Positions 1-7,588 of a DNA stretch of 64,000 bases are shown in pieces. Below the pieces are notes generated by a model. That model saw only the letters and a program-made list of their open reading frames with translations. It was not told the DNA's origin and searched no databases. The DNA lies in the NCBI RefSeq assembly GCF_014931565.1, contig NZ_CP063353.1:620001-684000 (forward strand). Direction: 5' to 3'. A program made the translations under genes and the position numbers. Every line of letters begins with the position of its first letter. The stretch's first letter is position 1. Source of the DNA: Clostridium sp. 'deep sea' (GTDB lineage Bacteria > Bacillota > UBA994 > PWPR01).

Positions 1-172
1 TTAAGTTATCTAGGTCAAAGTATTGACACAATTTTTCCCATTCTTCTTCATTAGGTTGATCCATATCAATCCAAATTAATCCTGGTTGAAATCGATATTT
101 TTCCATATACTCTTCCCAATTAACATTTTGAGCAACTACTTGTTCATCTTTACATAATGTAACACGAATCAA
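1..172 (-). CDS. corA: CorA-like divalent cation transporter, N-terminal fragment
   Basis: The gene runs off the left edge, so only about 57 N-terminal residues are visible. The start is a TTG at 172-170, preceded by a strong GGAGGGG ribosome-binding site. The peptide contains WIDMDQP followed by NEEEW and an FDLDNL segment, the usual opening of the cytoplasmic domain of CorA-family magnesium/cobalt channels (tryptophan-isoleucine-aspartate, proline, then a helix ending in a hydrophobic pair). The transmembrane GMN motif lies outside the window, so the family call rests on this short N-terminal match only. It lies 19 nt after the RodZ-like gene in the same direction and may be co-transcribed with it. 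Confidence 0.6.
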   Translation of the reverse strand, partial: MIRVTLCKDEQVVAQNVNWEEYMEKYRFQPGLIWIDMDQPNEEEWEKLCQYFDLDNL

Positions 173-191
173 CTAAACCCCTCCAAGCAAC

Positions 192-599
192 CTAAAAAAG
201 CAAAGAAGCTGGTGTTTTTTGAGATAGCATAAATGCTGCTATTATACAGCCCACTATTATTATGCCAAATACTACCCAAACAATTGCACTTTTACCACTT
301 TTTTTTCCATCATTTGGTTTAATATTTTTTTGAGTAACTTCTTCAATATCGCCTTCAGCACTTGATTTTTTAGTTTCACTTTCATATAAAGCTAATACAT
401 GGTCATAATCTACCTTTAATTCACGAGAAATTGTCCTTAAAAATCCCCTTAAATAAACCTCACCAGGTAAACTCTCAAAATTTCCTTCTTCTATAGCTTT
501 TAAATAAAGTATTCTTATTTTGGTGCTTTCATATAGTTCTTCGTAGCTTATATTTAACTCTTCTCTTCTACTTTTTAAATAAATACCAACTTCAGACAA
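192..599 (-). CDS. RodZ-like helix-turn-helix membrane protein, short form
   Basis: Protein of 135 residues. Residues about 5-70 form a Cro/RodZ-type helix-turn-helix (GIYLKSRREELN, then a second helix, then a GEVYLRGFLRTIS segment typical of RodZ/YmfM). A lysine-rich linker follows, then one transmembrane helix at about 105-126, with only a few residues after it. Family members such as Bacillus YmfM normally carry a larger extracytoplasmic beta domain after the membrane helix; here it is absent. RodZ proteins connect MreB filaments to cell-wall synthesis; whether this short form does so is inference. The start is a TTG with a GGGGG-type ribosome-binding site. The gene follows ftsK by 11 nt, matching the Bacillus neighbourhood around spoIIIE. 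Confidence 0.75.
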   Translation of the reverse strand: MSEVGIYLKSRREELNISYEELYESTKIRILYLKAIEEGNFESLPGEVYLRGFLRTISRELKVDYDHVLALYESETKKSSAEGDIEEVTQKNIKPNDGKKSGKSAIVWVVFGIIIVGCIIAAFMLSQKTPASLLF

Positions 600-610
600 T
601 TTTATTCCCC

Positions 611-2821
611 CTACTCTTTATTATTTAATATTTTGCTTACTATTTCAGTGTCTGCAAATACCTTACGTGGTTTACTTCCTTCGTACCCACCTACAATACC
701 AGCCTGCTCTAATTGATCAATTATTCTAGCTGCTCTTGCATAACCAACTCTAAATCTTCGTTGAATCATGGATATAGAGGCTGAATTATTATCCACAATT
801 AACTTAACTGCATCATTAAAATACTCATCCACATCACTATCAATTGCACCTGTATTTTTTGTTTTTTCTTCAAAGTCTTCTTTAACATATTGAGCACTAG
901 TTTGATTTGTAATTGACTTTACTACGTCAGCAACCTCTTGCTCTGAAATATATGCTCCTTGAACTCTAATTGGCTTGCTTTTTCCTGGTTCTGCATATAA
1001 CATATCACCTTTACCCAATAGCTTTTCTGCCCCTGACATATCTAATATAGTTCTACTATCTATTGCCGAGGAAACAGCAAATGCAATTCTAGCAGGTATA
1101 TTTGCTTTAATAAGCCCAGTTATTACATCCACCGATGGTCTTTGAGTACCAATTACTAAGTGAATACCCGCAGCTCGTCCCATTTGAGCAATTCTACAAA
1201 TTGCATCTTCTACATCTTTTGAGGCAACCATCATTAAGTCAGCTAACTCATCTATAATAACAATAATAAACGGTAACTTCTCACTATCTTGCTCTGGATT
1301 AACAACAATATCCTTAGCAATAATTTCGTTATACCTATTAATATCTCTTGCTCCACGTTTTGCTAACTTTTCATAACGCTTGTCCATCTCCTGCACTACC
1401 CAAAATAAAGCTGACGATGCCTTTTTCGGGTCTGTAACAACTGGTGTAAGAAGATGTGGTAGTCCATTATAGCAGCTTAACTCAACTCGCTTTGGATCAA
1501 TCATAACAAATTTCACATCAGTAGGAGCATACCTAAATAAAATGCTATTAATAATTACATTAATACATACCGATTTTCCTGAGCCTGTTGCCCCAGCTAT
1601 CAGCATATGTGGAGTTTTACATATATCAGCAATAATAGGCCTACCCGATATATCTAAACCTAAACCTACAACAACATTTCCACTTTTAGCTTGATATTCT
1701 TCACTTGTTAAAACTTGCTTTAAAAATACAACACTATTAGAGGTATTAGGAACCTCAATTCCGATAGCAGCCTTGCCTGGGATAGGGGCTTCTATTCTTA
1801 TGTTAGCTACCGCTAAACTTAATGCTATATCATCCTCTAAAGAAGACACTCTACTTACTTTAACTCCAGCAGCTATTTGCAGTTCATATCTAGTTATTGT
1901 TGGACCTACTGAAACTCGTGTTACCCTAGATTCAATCTTAAAGTTTTTGAGAGTTTCTTCTATTTTTGAAGCCTGTTCTCTAATACTATGCTGATTGTTC
2001 TCTGTTAAATCTTCAAAATCCTCCAATAAATCAAGCGAAGGTGTATTATACTCTATATCAGGTATTGCAAGTTGCATAACCACTTGTGGCTCTTCCTGAT
2101 CAGAAACAGATTGAGAATTATCTACAGCTTTATTTTCAGCTGTACTAGATTTAGTTATTTTAGTTTCTTTTATTTCTTTCTTTTTTTTGCGTTTATCACT
2201 AGCAGTTGTACTTGTTCTTCCTTCAATAATAAAGGAATCTTTTTCACTACTTTTTTTTATTTTTTGAGGCTTTTTGCTTTGTTTTATATTACTGATTTGC
2301 TCTTTAACAAAAGCATATGCTTTTTTAACAAAACCTACAAAACTAACCTTTGTTATAATTAAAATATTTATCAGTAAAAAAGCAGTTAAAGCAATAATTG
2401 TGCCATAATAACCTATTGCCTTATATAAAATAAATAAACTCAGTCCCCCAATAATTCCACCACCTGTGCTTTTCATTCCAAGCGAGAATGCATCATTAAG
2501 GTTAGGTATACAAAACAAATGAACTATACTTAAAATTGTAACTAATAAAAAAATTGAACATAATTGAAATTTAAAACTAAACTCTACAGTATTTCTAGTA
2601 ATTATACTTACCCCTAAGCTTGCTACTATAAATACTAAAAACCATGAGCCATTAGCACCAAAAACATTTGCTATTACCCTATATAAAAACATACCAATAA
2701 AACCTGAGTTATTACTATTCAATAAAATAAATGCTATAAAAATGGCCACAAAGATAGTTGATATTCCTATTATCTCGTATTTAAATTTATTACCTTTTGG
2801 AGCCTTCTCTATTTTTGGCAC
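611..2821 (-). CDS. ftsK: FtsK/SpoIIIE family DNA translocase
   Basis: A 736-residue ATP-driven double-stranded DNA pump that clears chromosome from the division or sporulation septum. Residues about 15-160 hold four membrane helices, followed by a lysine- and serine-rich linker (about 170-250). The RecA-like motor has a Walker A GATGSGKS at 410-417 and a Walker B ending IIDELADL near 521-528. The C-terminal gamma winged helix (YFNDAVKLI, IQRRFRVGYARAARIID) reads directional DNA motifs in this family. Length is close to Bacillus SpoIIIE. The start is GTG with a GAGGTGAG ribosome-binding site. Given the sporulation genes nearby, it may serve as SpoIIIE; sequence alone does not separate FtsK from SpoIIIE roles. 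Confidence 0.95.
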   Translation of the reverse strand: MPKIEKAPKGNKFKYEIIGISTIFVAIFIAFILLNSNNSGFIGMFLYRVIANVFGANGSWFLVFIVASLGVSIITRNTVEFSFKFQLCSIFLLVTILSIVHLFCIPNLNDAFSLGMKSTGGGIIGGLSLFILYKAIGYYGTIIALTAFLLINILIITKVSFVGFVKKAYAFVKEQISNIKQSKKPQKIKKSSEKDSFIIEGRTSTTASDKRKKKKEIKETKITKSSTAENKAVDNSQSVSDQEEPQVVMQLAIPDIEYNTPSLDLLEDFEDLTENNQHSIREQASKIEETLKNFKIESRVTRVSVGPTITRYELQIAAGVKVSRVSSLEDDIALSLAVANIRIEAPIPGKAAIGIEVPNTSNSVVFLKQVLTSEEYQAKSGNVVVGLGLDISGRPIIADICKTPHMLIAGATGSGKSVCINVIINSILFRYAPTDVKFVMIDPKRVELSCYNGLPHLLTPVVTDPKKASSALFWVVQEMDKRYEKLAKRGARDINRYNEIIAKDIVVNPEQDSEKLPFIIVIIDELADLMMVASKDVEDAICRIAQMGRAAGIHLVIGTQRPSVDVITGLIKANIPARIAFAVSSAIDSRTILDMSGAEKLLGKGDMLYAEPGKSKPIRVQGAYISEQEVADVVKSITNQTSAQYVKEDFEEKTKNTGAIDSDVDEYFNDAVKLIVDNNSASISMIQRRFRVGYARAARIIDQLEQAGIVGGYEGSKPRKVFADTEIVSKILNNKE

Positions 2822-2921
2822 TTAACTCACCTCGTTTTTTTCTTATGTAAACCCTATATATATATAATACCTAAAATATAATAAATTAGTAAACTATAAA
2901 TAATACTTTATAATGATTATT

Positions 2922-2955
2922 TTAATACACTTAGCTAGCTAGCTAAGTGTATTAA
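2922..2955. terminator. 34-bp perfect palindrome after uppP
   Basis: The 17-nt arm ending CACTTAGCTAG is followed directly by its exact reverse complement, with no spacer. It lies 2 nt beyond the uppP stop codon and is followed on the minus strand by an A/T-rich stretch without a clean T run. It probably acts as an RNA 3' hairpin or terminator for uppP. The centre carries overlapping CTAG tetranucleotides, usually under-represented in bacteria. Confidence 0.5.
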
Positions 2956-2957
2956 GT

Positions 2958-3769
2958 TTAAAATATGGTAGTTAATATAATAATTATACCAACAACAGCA
3001 CAGTACACAGAAAATGCTTTCCATCCTCGCTGTTTAATAAATGCTAATAAAAATTTAATAGCTACAATTCCAGCTAAAAATGAAGCAATAGTACCTATTA
3101 TTATACTCTTTATATCAAGTCCAGTTGTTGTAAATAAAGCAGGTATCTTTAAAATAGTAGCTCCTGCAATCACAGGTATTGACATTAAAAAGGACCATTC
3201 TACAGCAGATTCTTTTTTAATCCTCTTTTTAAACCACCAAATATAGTCATTCCCGCCCTTGATATGCCGGGGAAAACCGCTATACTCTGCCATAAACCAA
3301 TTATGAATGCATCCTTTGCTTTTATTTTATTTAGTTTTTTCCTGCCTTTTGAGTAATAATCAGCAAACCATAATACACCTGCTGTAAACAATAATGCTAC
3401 CCCAGTATAAATGACTTTATCAAATAACTCTTGAAAATAACTATCTAAAAATAGTCCTGTTACAACTGCTGGAATTGATGCTAAGATTAAATACAGAGAT
3501 AAATTCTTATAATTTGCTGCTTCACTACGGACTCTGCTTCTTTTTCTTATAAAAAGACTAAAGAAGTCAATGATTAGCATTTTAATTTTATCCCAGAAAC
3601 AAACAAACACAGACCCTAATGTTCCTAAATGAAGCATTACTTCCATTACGTTACCAGGAGCATTAATTTGTAATATTTCACTGGCTAATACTAAATGACC
3701 AGAGCTACTAATGGGCAAAAACTCTGCAAACCCTTGAATAATTCCGAGTATTAATGCTTTAATCCACAT
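2958..3769 (-). CDS. uppP: Undecaprenyl-diphosphatase UppP/BacA, interrupted by a -1 frame change
   Basis: UppP removes a phosphate from undecaprenyl pyrophosphate at the membrane, recycling the lipid carrier of peptidoglycan synthesis. The first frame (3769-3200) supplies the N-terminal signature GFAEFLPISSSGH and the PGISRAG motif, then stops. The second frame (from about 3212 down to 2958) supplies ESAVEWSFLMSIP and the remaining membrane helices. Joined by a -1 shift at AAAAAAG (3218-3212), they give about 270 residues, the normal length for the family. The ATG at 3769 is preferred to the upstream GTG because it is 8 nt from AGGAGG. This could be programmed frameshifting, RNA polymerase slippage, a true mutation or an assembly error. 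Confidence 0.85.
3212..3218 (-). other. Slippery heptamer A AAA AAG at the uppP frame change
   Basis: In the upstream frame the codons read TTA AAA AAG AAT; slipping back one base gives AAG then GAA TCT, which continues the conserved protein. A AAA AAG is the canonical bacterial -1 slippery heptamer (as in dnaX and several insertion sequences). The zero-frame stop TAG is reached four codons later. An AGAGG element sits only about 4 nt upstream, closer than the spacing known to stimulate -1 shifts. Confidence 0.5.
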
Positions 3770-3775
3770 CCACAC

Positions 3776-4038
3776 ATCCTCCTTTGCAACAACTTTTATT
3801 ATATCATAATATTAAGTTAAAAATATGTAATAAAACCTCTATTTTTCGAAAGATTAACTCAAGAATGCTTAGTCAATTATTAGCTTATTACTAAAATGTA
3901 AAAGCCAAATTAAAATAATTATAATAATGTTTAACATCAATAAACAAAATTTACCTTAATTGCTTTAAATTACTTTATTTCGACTTTATTTGTCAAGTTA
4001 CGCCTTTTTAATGTGATAAAATTAAACAAGATTATCAA
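3776..4038. other. A/T-rich intergenic region without a recognised gene
   Basis: This stretch lies between the uppP start and the small plus-strand ORFs. It is very A/T-rich, and I see no conserved structural element in it. TTGTCA at 3990-3995 could be a -35 element for the plus-strand genes, but no good -10 sequence lies at the right distance. Confidence 0.5.
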
Positions 4039-4054
4039 AAGGAGGTGAATAACC

Positions 4055-4084
4055 ATGCAGACTTGGGCACCCTCATATGGATAA
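4055..4084 (+). other. Nine-codon ORF with an ideal ribosome-binding site
   Basis: AAGGAGGTG at 4039-4047, 7 nt before ATG, is the best Shine-Dalgarno sequence on the plus strand here, yet the ORF reads only MQTWAPSYG before TAA. It may be a leader peptide for the downstream Cys-rich ORFs or a decayed gene start. It cannot be joined to the 4111 ORF by one simple frameshift, because a stop codon at 4096 blocks that frame. Confidence 0.25.
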
Positions 4085-4110
4085 ATTATATTATCTAAAC
4101 AGAACTCTCT

Positions 4111-4227
4111 ATGTATTGCTATAAATGTGGTGGATATCGTGCTACGTCTTATGATACATATTGCTACTGTTGTCCTACAGATAGCGAACCACAAGTTGAT
4201 CCTCCACCAAATTTTGAACATGAATGA
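4111..4227 (+). CDS. Tiny Cys-rich zinc-ribbon-like ORF (38 residues)
   Basis: The peptide opens MYCYKCGGYR, continues with a YCYCC cluster and ends VDPPPNFEHE, giving two cysteine clusters spaced like a minimal zinc ribbon. No convincing ribosome-binding site precedes the ATG. Its Cys pattern and its VDPPPNF ending resemble the following secreted protein at 4298-4645 (which ends IDPPPPFVPYF), so the two may be paralogues, with this one shortened or decayed. Function is unknown. Confidence 0.35.
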   Translation: MYCYKCGGYRATSYDTYCYCCPTDSEPQVDPPPNFEHE

Positions 4228-4297
4228 TAATATTTCTAAAGAGTATAAATGCATGAATACTAAGTGTTTTAATTAAAATAATATAGGAGGAAAACTA

Positions 4298-4645
4298 GTG
4301 AATAAACTGCTTAAAAAAATGTTTATTGTATTACTTATCTGTGGTTTTATGTTGTCTCTTTCTCAGCTTGTTACTGCCAAGCCAGGACACTGCCCATGGT
4401 GTGGTGCAAGTGGAAAGTATCAAACCTACACTCGAAATGTAGCTGTTGAGTATCTTGGTTTAAGAAGTTGTCGCTTAGGATTTGATCACTATGACAAGTA
4501 TTTTTTAGTGGATATAATTCGTTATCAAAAATGTGATGCTTGTAGAAGAGCTGAACAAACTAATTATCAGAGGTATGTATATCGTTGTCCGGGTGAAAGT
4601 CCTCCATCAATAGATCCTCCACCACCATTTGTACCATATTTTTAA
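4298..4645 (+). CDS. Small secreted cysteine-rich protein of unknown function
   Basis: A 115-residue protein, the only convincing plus-strand gene in the window. The GTG start follows AGGAGG at good spacing. Residues 1-27 form a signal peptide (MNKLLKKM, a hydrophobic core, then a probable cut after VTA). The mature part has CPWCGASGKY near the start and CDACRRAE further on, two CxxC pairs that could bind a metal or form disulphides. It ends in a proline-rich tail (PPSIDPPPPF). I do not recognise a family. Isolation on the opposite strand, flanked by A/T-rich DNA and its own terminator, suggests an independently acquired or lineage-specific gene. Confidence 0.7.
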   Translation: MNKLLKKMFIVLLICGFMLSLSQLVTAKPGHCPWCGASGKYQTYTRNVAVEYLGLRSCRLGFDHYDKYFLVDIIRYQKCDACRRAEQTNYQRYVYRCPGESPPSIDPPPPFVPYF

Positions 4646-4660
4646 TATAAAGATTTAACA

Positions 4661-4695
4661 AACTGGAGCTATCATAAAATAGCTCCAGTTGTTTT
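4661..4695 (+). terminator. Intrinsic terminator of the secreted Cys-rich gene
   Basis: AACTGGAGCTA at 4661-4671 pairs perfectly with TAGCTCCAGTT at 4680-4690, with an 8-nt loop, followed by GTTTT on the plus strand. It lies 16 nt beyond the stop codon of the gene at 4298-4645. Confidence 0.85.
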
Positions 4696-4725
4696 AAGTC
4701 ATTATAATGTTTAAATATTATTTAT

Positions 4726-4947
4726 TTAGAGATTGTTTTTTAAGTTAATAATACTACCTGGTTGCAGGCTATTATTTAAATAATCACTAGGATTAGAACT
4801 ATGAACTCGAATAATTTTGTATTCAAAATCGGTTATTTTTTCCACATAGCAAGAAACACCATTAATAGTTAGTTCATCATAGGGCTTTATTTTCTCTTTT
4901 TCAATATCTCTTAAAACATCCCCTATAGGGATTATGGTGTAAAGCAT
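4726..4947 (-). CDS. ylzJ: YlzJ-like protein
   Basis: A 73-residue protein of the YlzJ-like family. It opens [12 protein letters not shown], then has a short beta-rich body (YDELTINGVSCYVEKI) and a PGSIINLKNNL end. Its start codon overlaps the tepA stop, so the two are translationally coupled. In Bacillus subtilis ylzJ also lies between tepA and spoIIIE, so position supports the call. No biochemical function is established for the family. The protein has no signal peptide or membrane helix. Confidence 0.75.
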   Translation of the reverse strand: MLYTIIPIGDVLRDIEKEKIKPYDELTINGVSCYVEKITDFEYKIIRVHSSNPSDYLNNSLQPGSIINLKNNL

Positions 4948-5633
4948 TAACTTGCACCATTCATTATTTCTCTTAATTTTGTAATAGCATGACTAACTCC
5001 ACCTATAGCATCTATTAAACCATCTTTAACAGCCTCTTCTCCAACTAATACAGTTCCAATATCTGTAGAAAGCTCCCCTGTGTTAAACATTAATTTTCGG
5101 TAATTCTCGTCGGAAATATTAGAGTTTTCTACAACAAATCTAACAATGCGCTCCTGCATTTTATTTAAATGATCATAGGTTTGAGGTACAGTTATTACCA
5201 TGCCATTTAACCTTACAGGATGTACGGTCATAGTAGCTGTTGTTACAATAAAGCTATAATCACCTGCTACAGCAATAGGTATACCAATTGAGTGACCTCC
5301 ACCTAACACTATGGTGACAGTTGGTGTAGACATGCTCGAAATAACTTCTGCAATAGCCAACCCTGCTTCAACATCGCCCCCTACAGTATTTATTAAAACT
5401 AAAATACCTTTTATATTTGGGTTCTGTTCTATAGCAACTAGCTGAGGTAAAATATGTTCATACTTAGTTGTTTTATTTTGCGGTGGTAAAACCACATGAC
5501 CCTCAACTTGTCCTATAATAGTTATTATATGTATATTACTGTTATCCTCAACAACTTTGGTTTGCCCCATTTGATTTAGTGTTTGTAAATTTTCATTTTG
5601 ATTTTGGTTTTGATTAGGATTCTGATTATTCAT
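4947..5633 (-). CDS. tepA: ClpP-class serine protease TepA
   Basis: About 228 residues of the ClpP/crotonase fold. After an N-terminal stretch rich in NQNPNQNQ repeats comes the conserved core: [14 protein letters not shown], a GGDVEAG segment, the GGGHSIGIP motif with the probable nucleophile serine, and TVHPVRLNG with the catalytic histidine. In Bacillus, TepA (YmfB) is described as translocation-enhancing and as acting in spore protein turnover. The ATG at 5633 is preferred to an ATG at 5687, which lies immediately after the T-rich tail of an upstream terminator and lacks a ribosome-binding site. The next gene, ylzJ, overlaps its stop codon. Confidence 0.85.
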   Translation of the reverse strand: MNNQNPNQNQNQNENLQTLNQMGQTKVVEDNSNIHIITIIGQVEGHVVLPPQNKTTKYEHILPQLVAIEQNPNIKGILVLINTVGGDVEAGLAIAEVISSMSTPTVTIVLGGGHSIGIPIAVAGDYSFIVTTATMTVHPVRLNGMVITVPQTYDHLNKMQERIVRFVVENSNISDENYRKLMFNTGELSTDIGTVLVGEEAVKDGLIDAIGGVSHAITKLREIMNGAS

Positions 5634-5689
5634 AATAACACCTGCACTTTCTAGTATAGTATTTATCTTTTTGCAGGAGATATACATTA

Positions 5690-5717
5690 AAAGGAAATGA
5701 CAGTGTCATTTCCTTTG
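5690..5717 (-). terminator. Terminator after the dapG operon
   Basis: AAAGGAAATGAC pairs with GTCATTTCCTTT around a 3-nt loop, and the minus strand continues TTTTAATG. It closes the dpaA-dpaB-dapG unit and separates it from tepA. Confidence 0.8.
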
Positions 5718-5789
5718 TATAAAAGTTTATTATTTAACATAAATAGCTTAAACCTAACATTATTTAAAATAATAGTATTAGTTAATAGG

Positions 5790-7004
5790 TTAATTATAGT
5801 TACTTGTACAGAATTTTTGGTGTAATAATCTTACTGCTTCATTAGTATCTGCTTCTTTTACTAAACAGGTTATTGTCATATGCGAATCACTTGTTTGCAG
5901 TATTTCAATTTCATTTTCTACTAAGGTGCTTACTATTTGTGATAAAACACCTGGCTGATTATGCATACCCGCACCAATACATGAAACCTTACTAACATTA
6001 TTAGTAACCTGATACTCAAGGTTTAATTTATCCATAACATATATAGCTTTTTTATAACTGCTTTTATTTGTAACAAAATGATGTCCAATAGTGCCAATAT
6101 TAATTAAATCTAAACTTACTCCAGCGTCTGCCAGTGATTCATATAATTTTTTTGATTGATTTGCACCTAAGTTTTTAATATTGAACTGCACTAATCCCTT
6201 CATATGCGCAATAGCAGTTATTACTCTGCCAACTTTATTTTCATAAGTTCTTTCGCTCTCACTATCAATTATTAAGGTGCCCTGTTCAGCATTATTGGCA
6301 GTAGCTACCAGCAGTGGTATGTGATGTTCCATAGCTAATTCTACAGCACGTGGGTGCACAACTTTTGCTCCTTTACTGGTCATTTGAAATAACTCTTGGT
6401 AAGATATTTTATTCATTACGTATGCTTCAGGAGCAACTCTTGGATCTGCTGTCATAACTCCTGTTACATCAGTATAAATTTCAACCCTTTCTGCCTCTAA
6501 TGCAATACCTAAAGCTATGGCTGTAGTATCACTACCGCCTCTTCCAAGTGTAGTAATGTCATTATTTTTATCCATACCTTGAAAACCAGCAACAATTACT
6601 ACTTTATTATTTTCAAGAGCCGCTATTATTCTTTTTGTATCAATATTTATTATTCTGGCATTATTAAAGTTAGATGTAGTTTTTATACCAGCCTGAAAAC
6701 CTGTTAATACCTTAGCTTTTAAACCCTCTTGCTGAATTTTAGCAGCAACTACTACTGCAGATATAATTTCTCCACAAGACATTAGTAGATCTTTTTCTCT
6801 GCTCGGTACTACTTCTTTTTTATTATCTATTAAGCTAAGTAAAGTATCGGTTGCATACGGCTGCCCAAGTCTACCCATAGCAGACACTACAATAACCAGT
6901 TTATAGTCTTTTTTTTCTGCATTTTTGACACTGTCGGCAAGCAATTGTCTTGCTTCTTCTGTGGCAACAGAAGTACCTCCATATTTTTGCACTAGTATTC
7001 TCAT
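5790..7004 (-). CDS. dapG: Aspartokinase (diaminopimelate-type)
   Basis: Aspartate kinase makes aspartyl-phosphate, the first step towards lysine, diaminopimelate and dipicolinate. It opens RILVQKYGGTSVA, the nucleotide/aspartate-binding signature, and carries a GRGGSDTTA loop near residue 155. The C-terminal third holds two ACT regulatory domains (MKGLVQFNIKNLG and a GVLSQIVSTL repeat). The ATG at 7004 gives 404 residues, the length of Bacillus DapG, and has AAGGA at good spacing; the ATG at 7013 is too close to that site. It follows dpaB by 11 nt, so aspartokinase is made together with the dipicolinate enzymes; asd and dapA, neighbours in Bacillus, are absent. Confidence 0.93.
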   Translation of the reverse strand: MRILVQKYGGTSVATEEARQLLADSVKNAEKKDYKLVIVVSAMGRLGQPYATDTLLSLIDNKKEVVPSREKDLLMSCGEIISAVVVAAKIQQEGLKAKVLTGFQAGIKTTSNFNNARIINIDTKRIIAALENNKVVIVAGFQGMDKNNDITTLGRGGSDTTAIALGIALEAERVEIYTDVTGVMTADPRVAPEAYVMNKISYQELFQMTSKGAKVVHPRAVELAMEHHIPLLVATANNAEQGTLIIDSESERTYENKVGRVITAIAHMKGLVQFNIKNLGANQSKKLYESLADAGVSLDLINIGTIGHHFVTNKSSYKKAIYVMDKLNLEYQVTNNVSKVSCIGAGMHNQPGVLSQIVSTLVENEIEILQTSDSHMTITCLVKEADTNEAVRLLHQKFCTSNYN

Positions 7005-7015
7005 ATTAAGCATCC

Positions 7016-7588
7016 TTATCTGTATGTTATAATTACTGGTTGTAATTGTTGATATTTAAGTGCAGCATTTATTGCATCTGGAACTAAAGTCATATCAGAA
7101 ACCAAAGATTTTGGTTTTGCAGTGGGATTATCTTGACCAAATGGCACAAAATATACATTTTTATTTACCATTAGTTTGGCAATATTTTGCATATTTATTC
7201 CTAATCCATCATTAGTTGAAATCGCTAATACTACAGGCTTTTGGTTTCTCCATTGAGATTTACAGGCCATTGTTACCGAAGTATCACTAATACCATTTGC
7301 AAGCTTTGCTAAGGTATTTCCTGTACATGGTGCTACAACTATCATATCTAAAAGATTTTTTGGACCAATTGGTTCAACATCTGGCAGCGTATATAGTATC
7401 TTATTACCCGTTATCCGCTCTACTTCATCTTTCCAATATTGAGCCTCTCCAAATCTCGTATTTATTGTATAAACATTACTACTCATTATCGGTATTATAT
7501 CATAACCTTTATCTTTTAGCTTACTTAAAACAGGCATTGTTTTATGAAAAGTACAAAAAGAACCTGTTAAAGCAAATCCAATAATCAC
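7016..7588 (-). CDS. dpaB: Dipicolinate synthase subunit B
   Basis: A 190-residue flavoprotein-fold protein (SpoVFB). With DpaA it converts dihydroxy-tetrahydropicolinate to dipicolinic acid in the mother cell. It opens IIGFALTGSFCTF, the phosphate-binding loop of flavin decarboxylase-like proteins, and contains VVAPCTGNTLAKLANGISD and a late FGQDNPTAKP motif, all typical of the family. The GTG start follows GGGAGGAG and abuts the dpaA stop codon directly. Bacillus SpoVFB is of similar size (about 200 residues). Confidence 0.93.
   Translation of the reverse strand: MIIGFALTGSFCTFHKTMPVLSKLKDKGYDIIPIMSSNVYTINTRFGEAQYWKDEVERITGNKILYTLPDVEPIGPKNLLDMIVVAPCTGNTLAKLANGISDTSVTMACKSQWRNQKPVVLAISTNDGLGINMQNIAKLMVNKNVYFVPFGQDNPTAKPKSLVSDMTLVPDAINAALKYQQLQPVIITYR

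Noticed and set aside
2072-2362. Plus-strand ORF of 96 codons over the ftsK linker
   Set aside because: Shadow of the lysine/serine-rich linker in another frame, with low-complexity Phe/Ser sequence and no ribosome-binding site.
4055-4227. One gene joining the nine-codon ORF to the zinc-ribbon ORF
   Set aside because: They are in different frames with a stop at 4096-4098 in the downstream frame, so more than one change would be needed.
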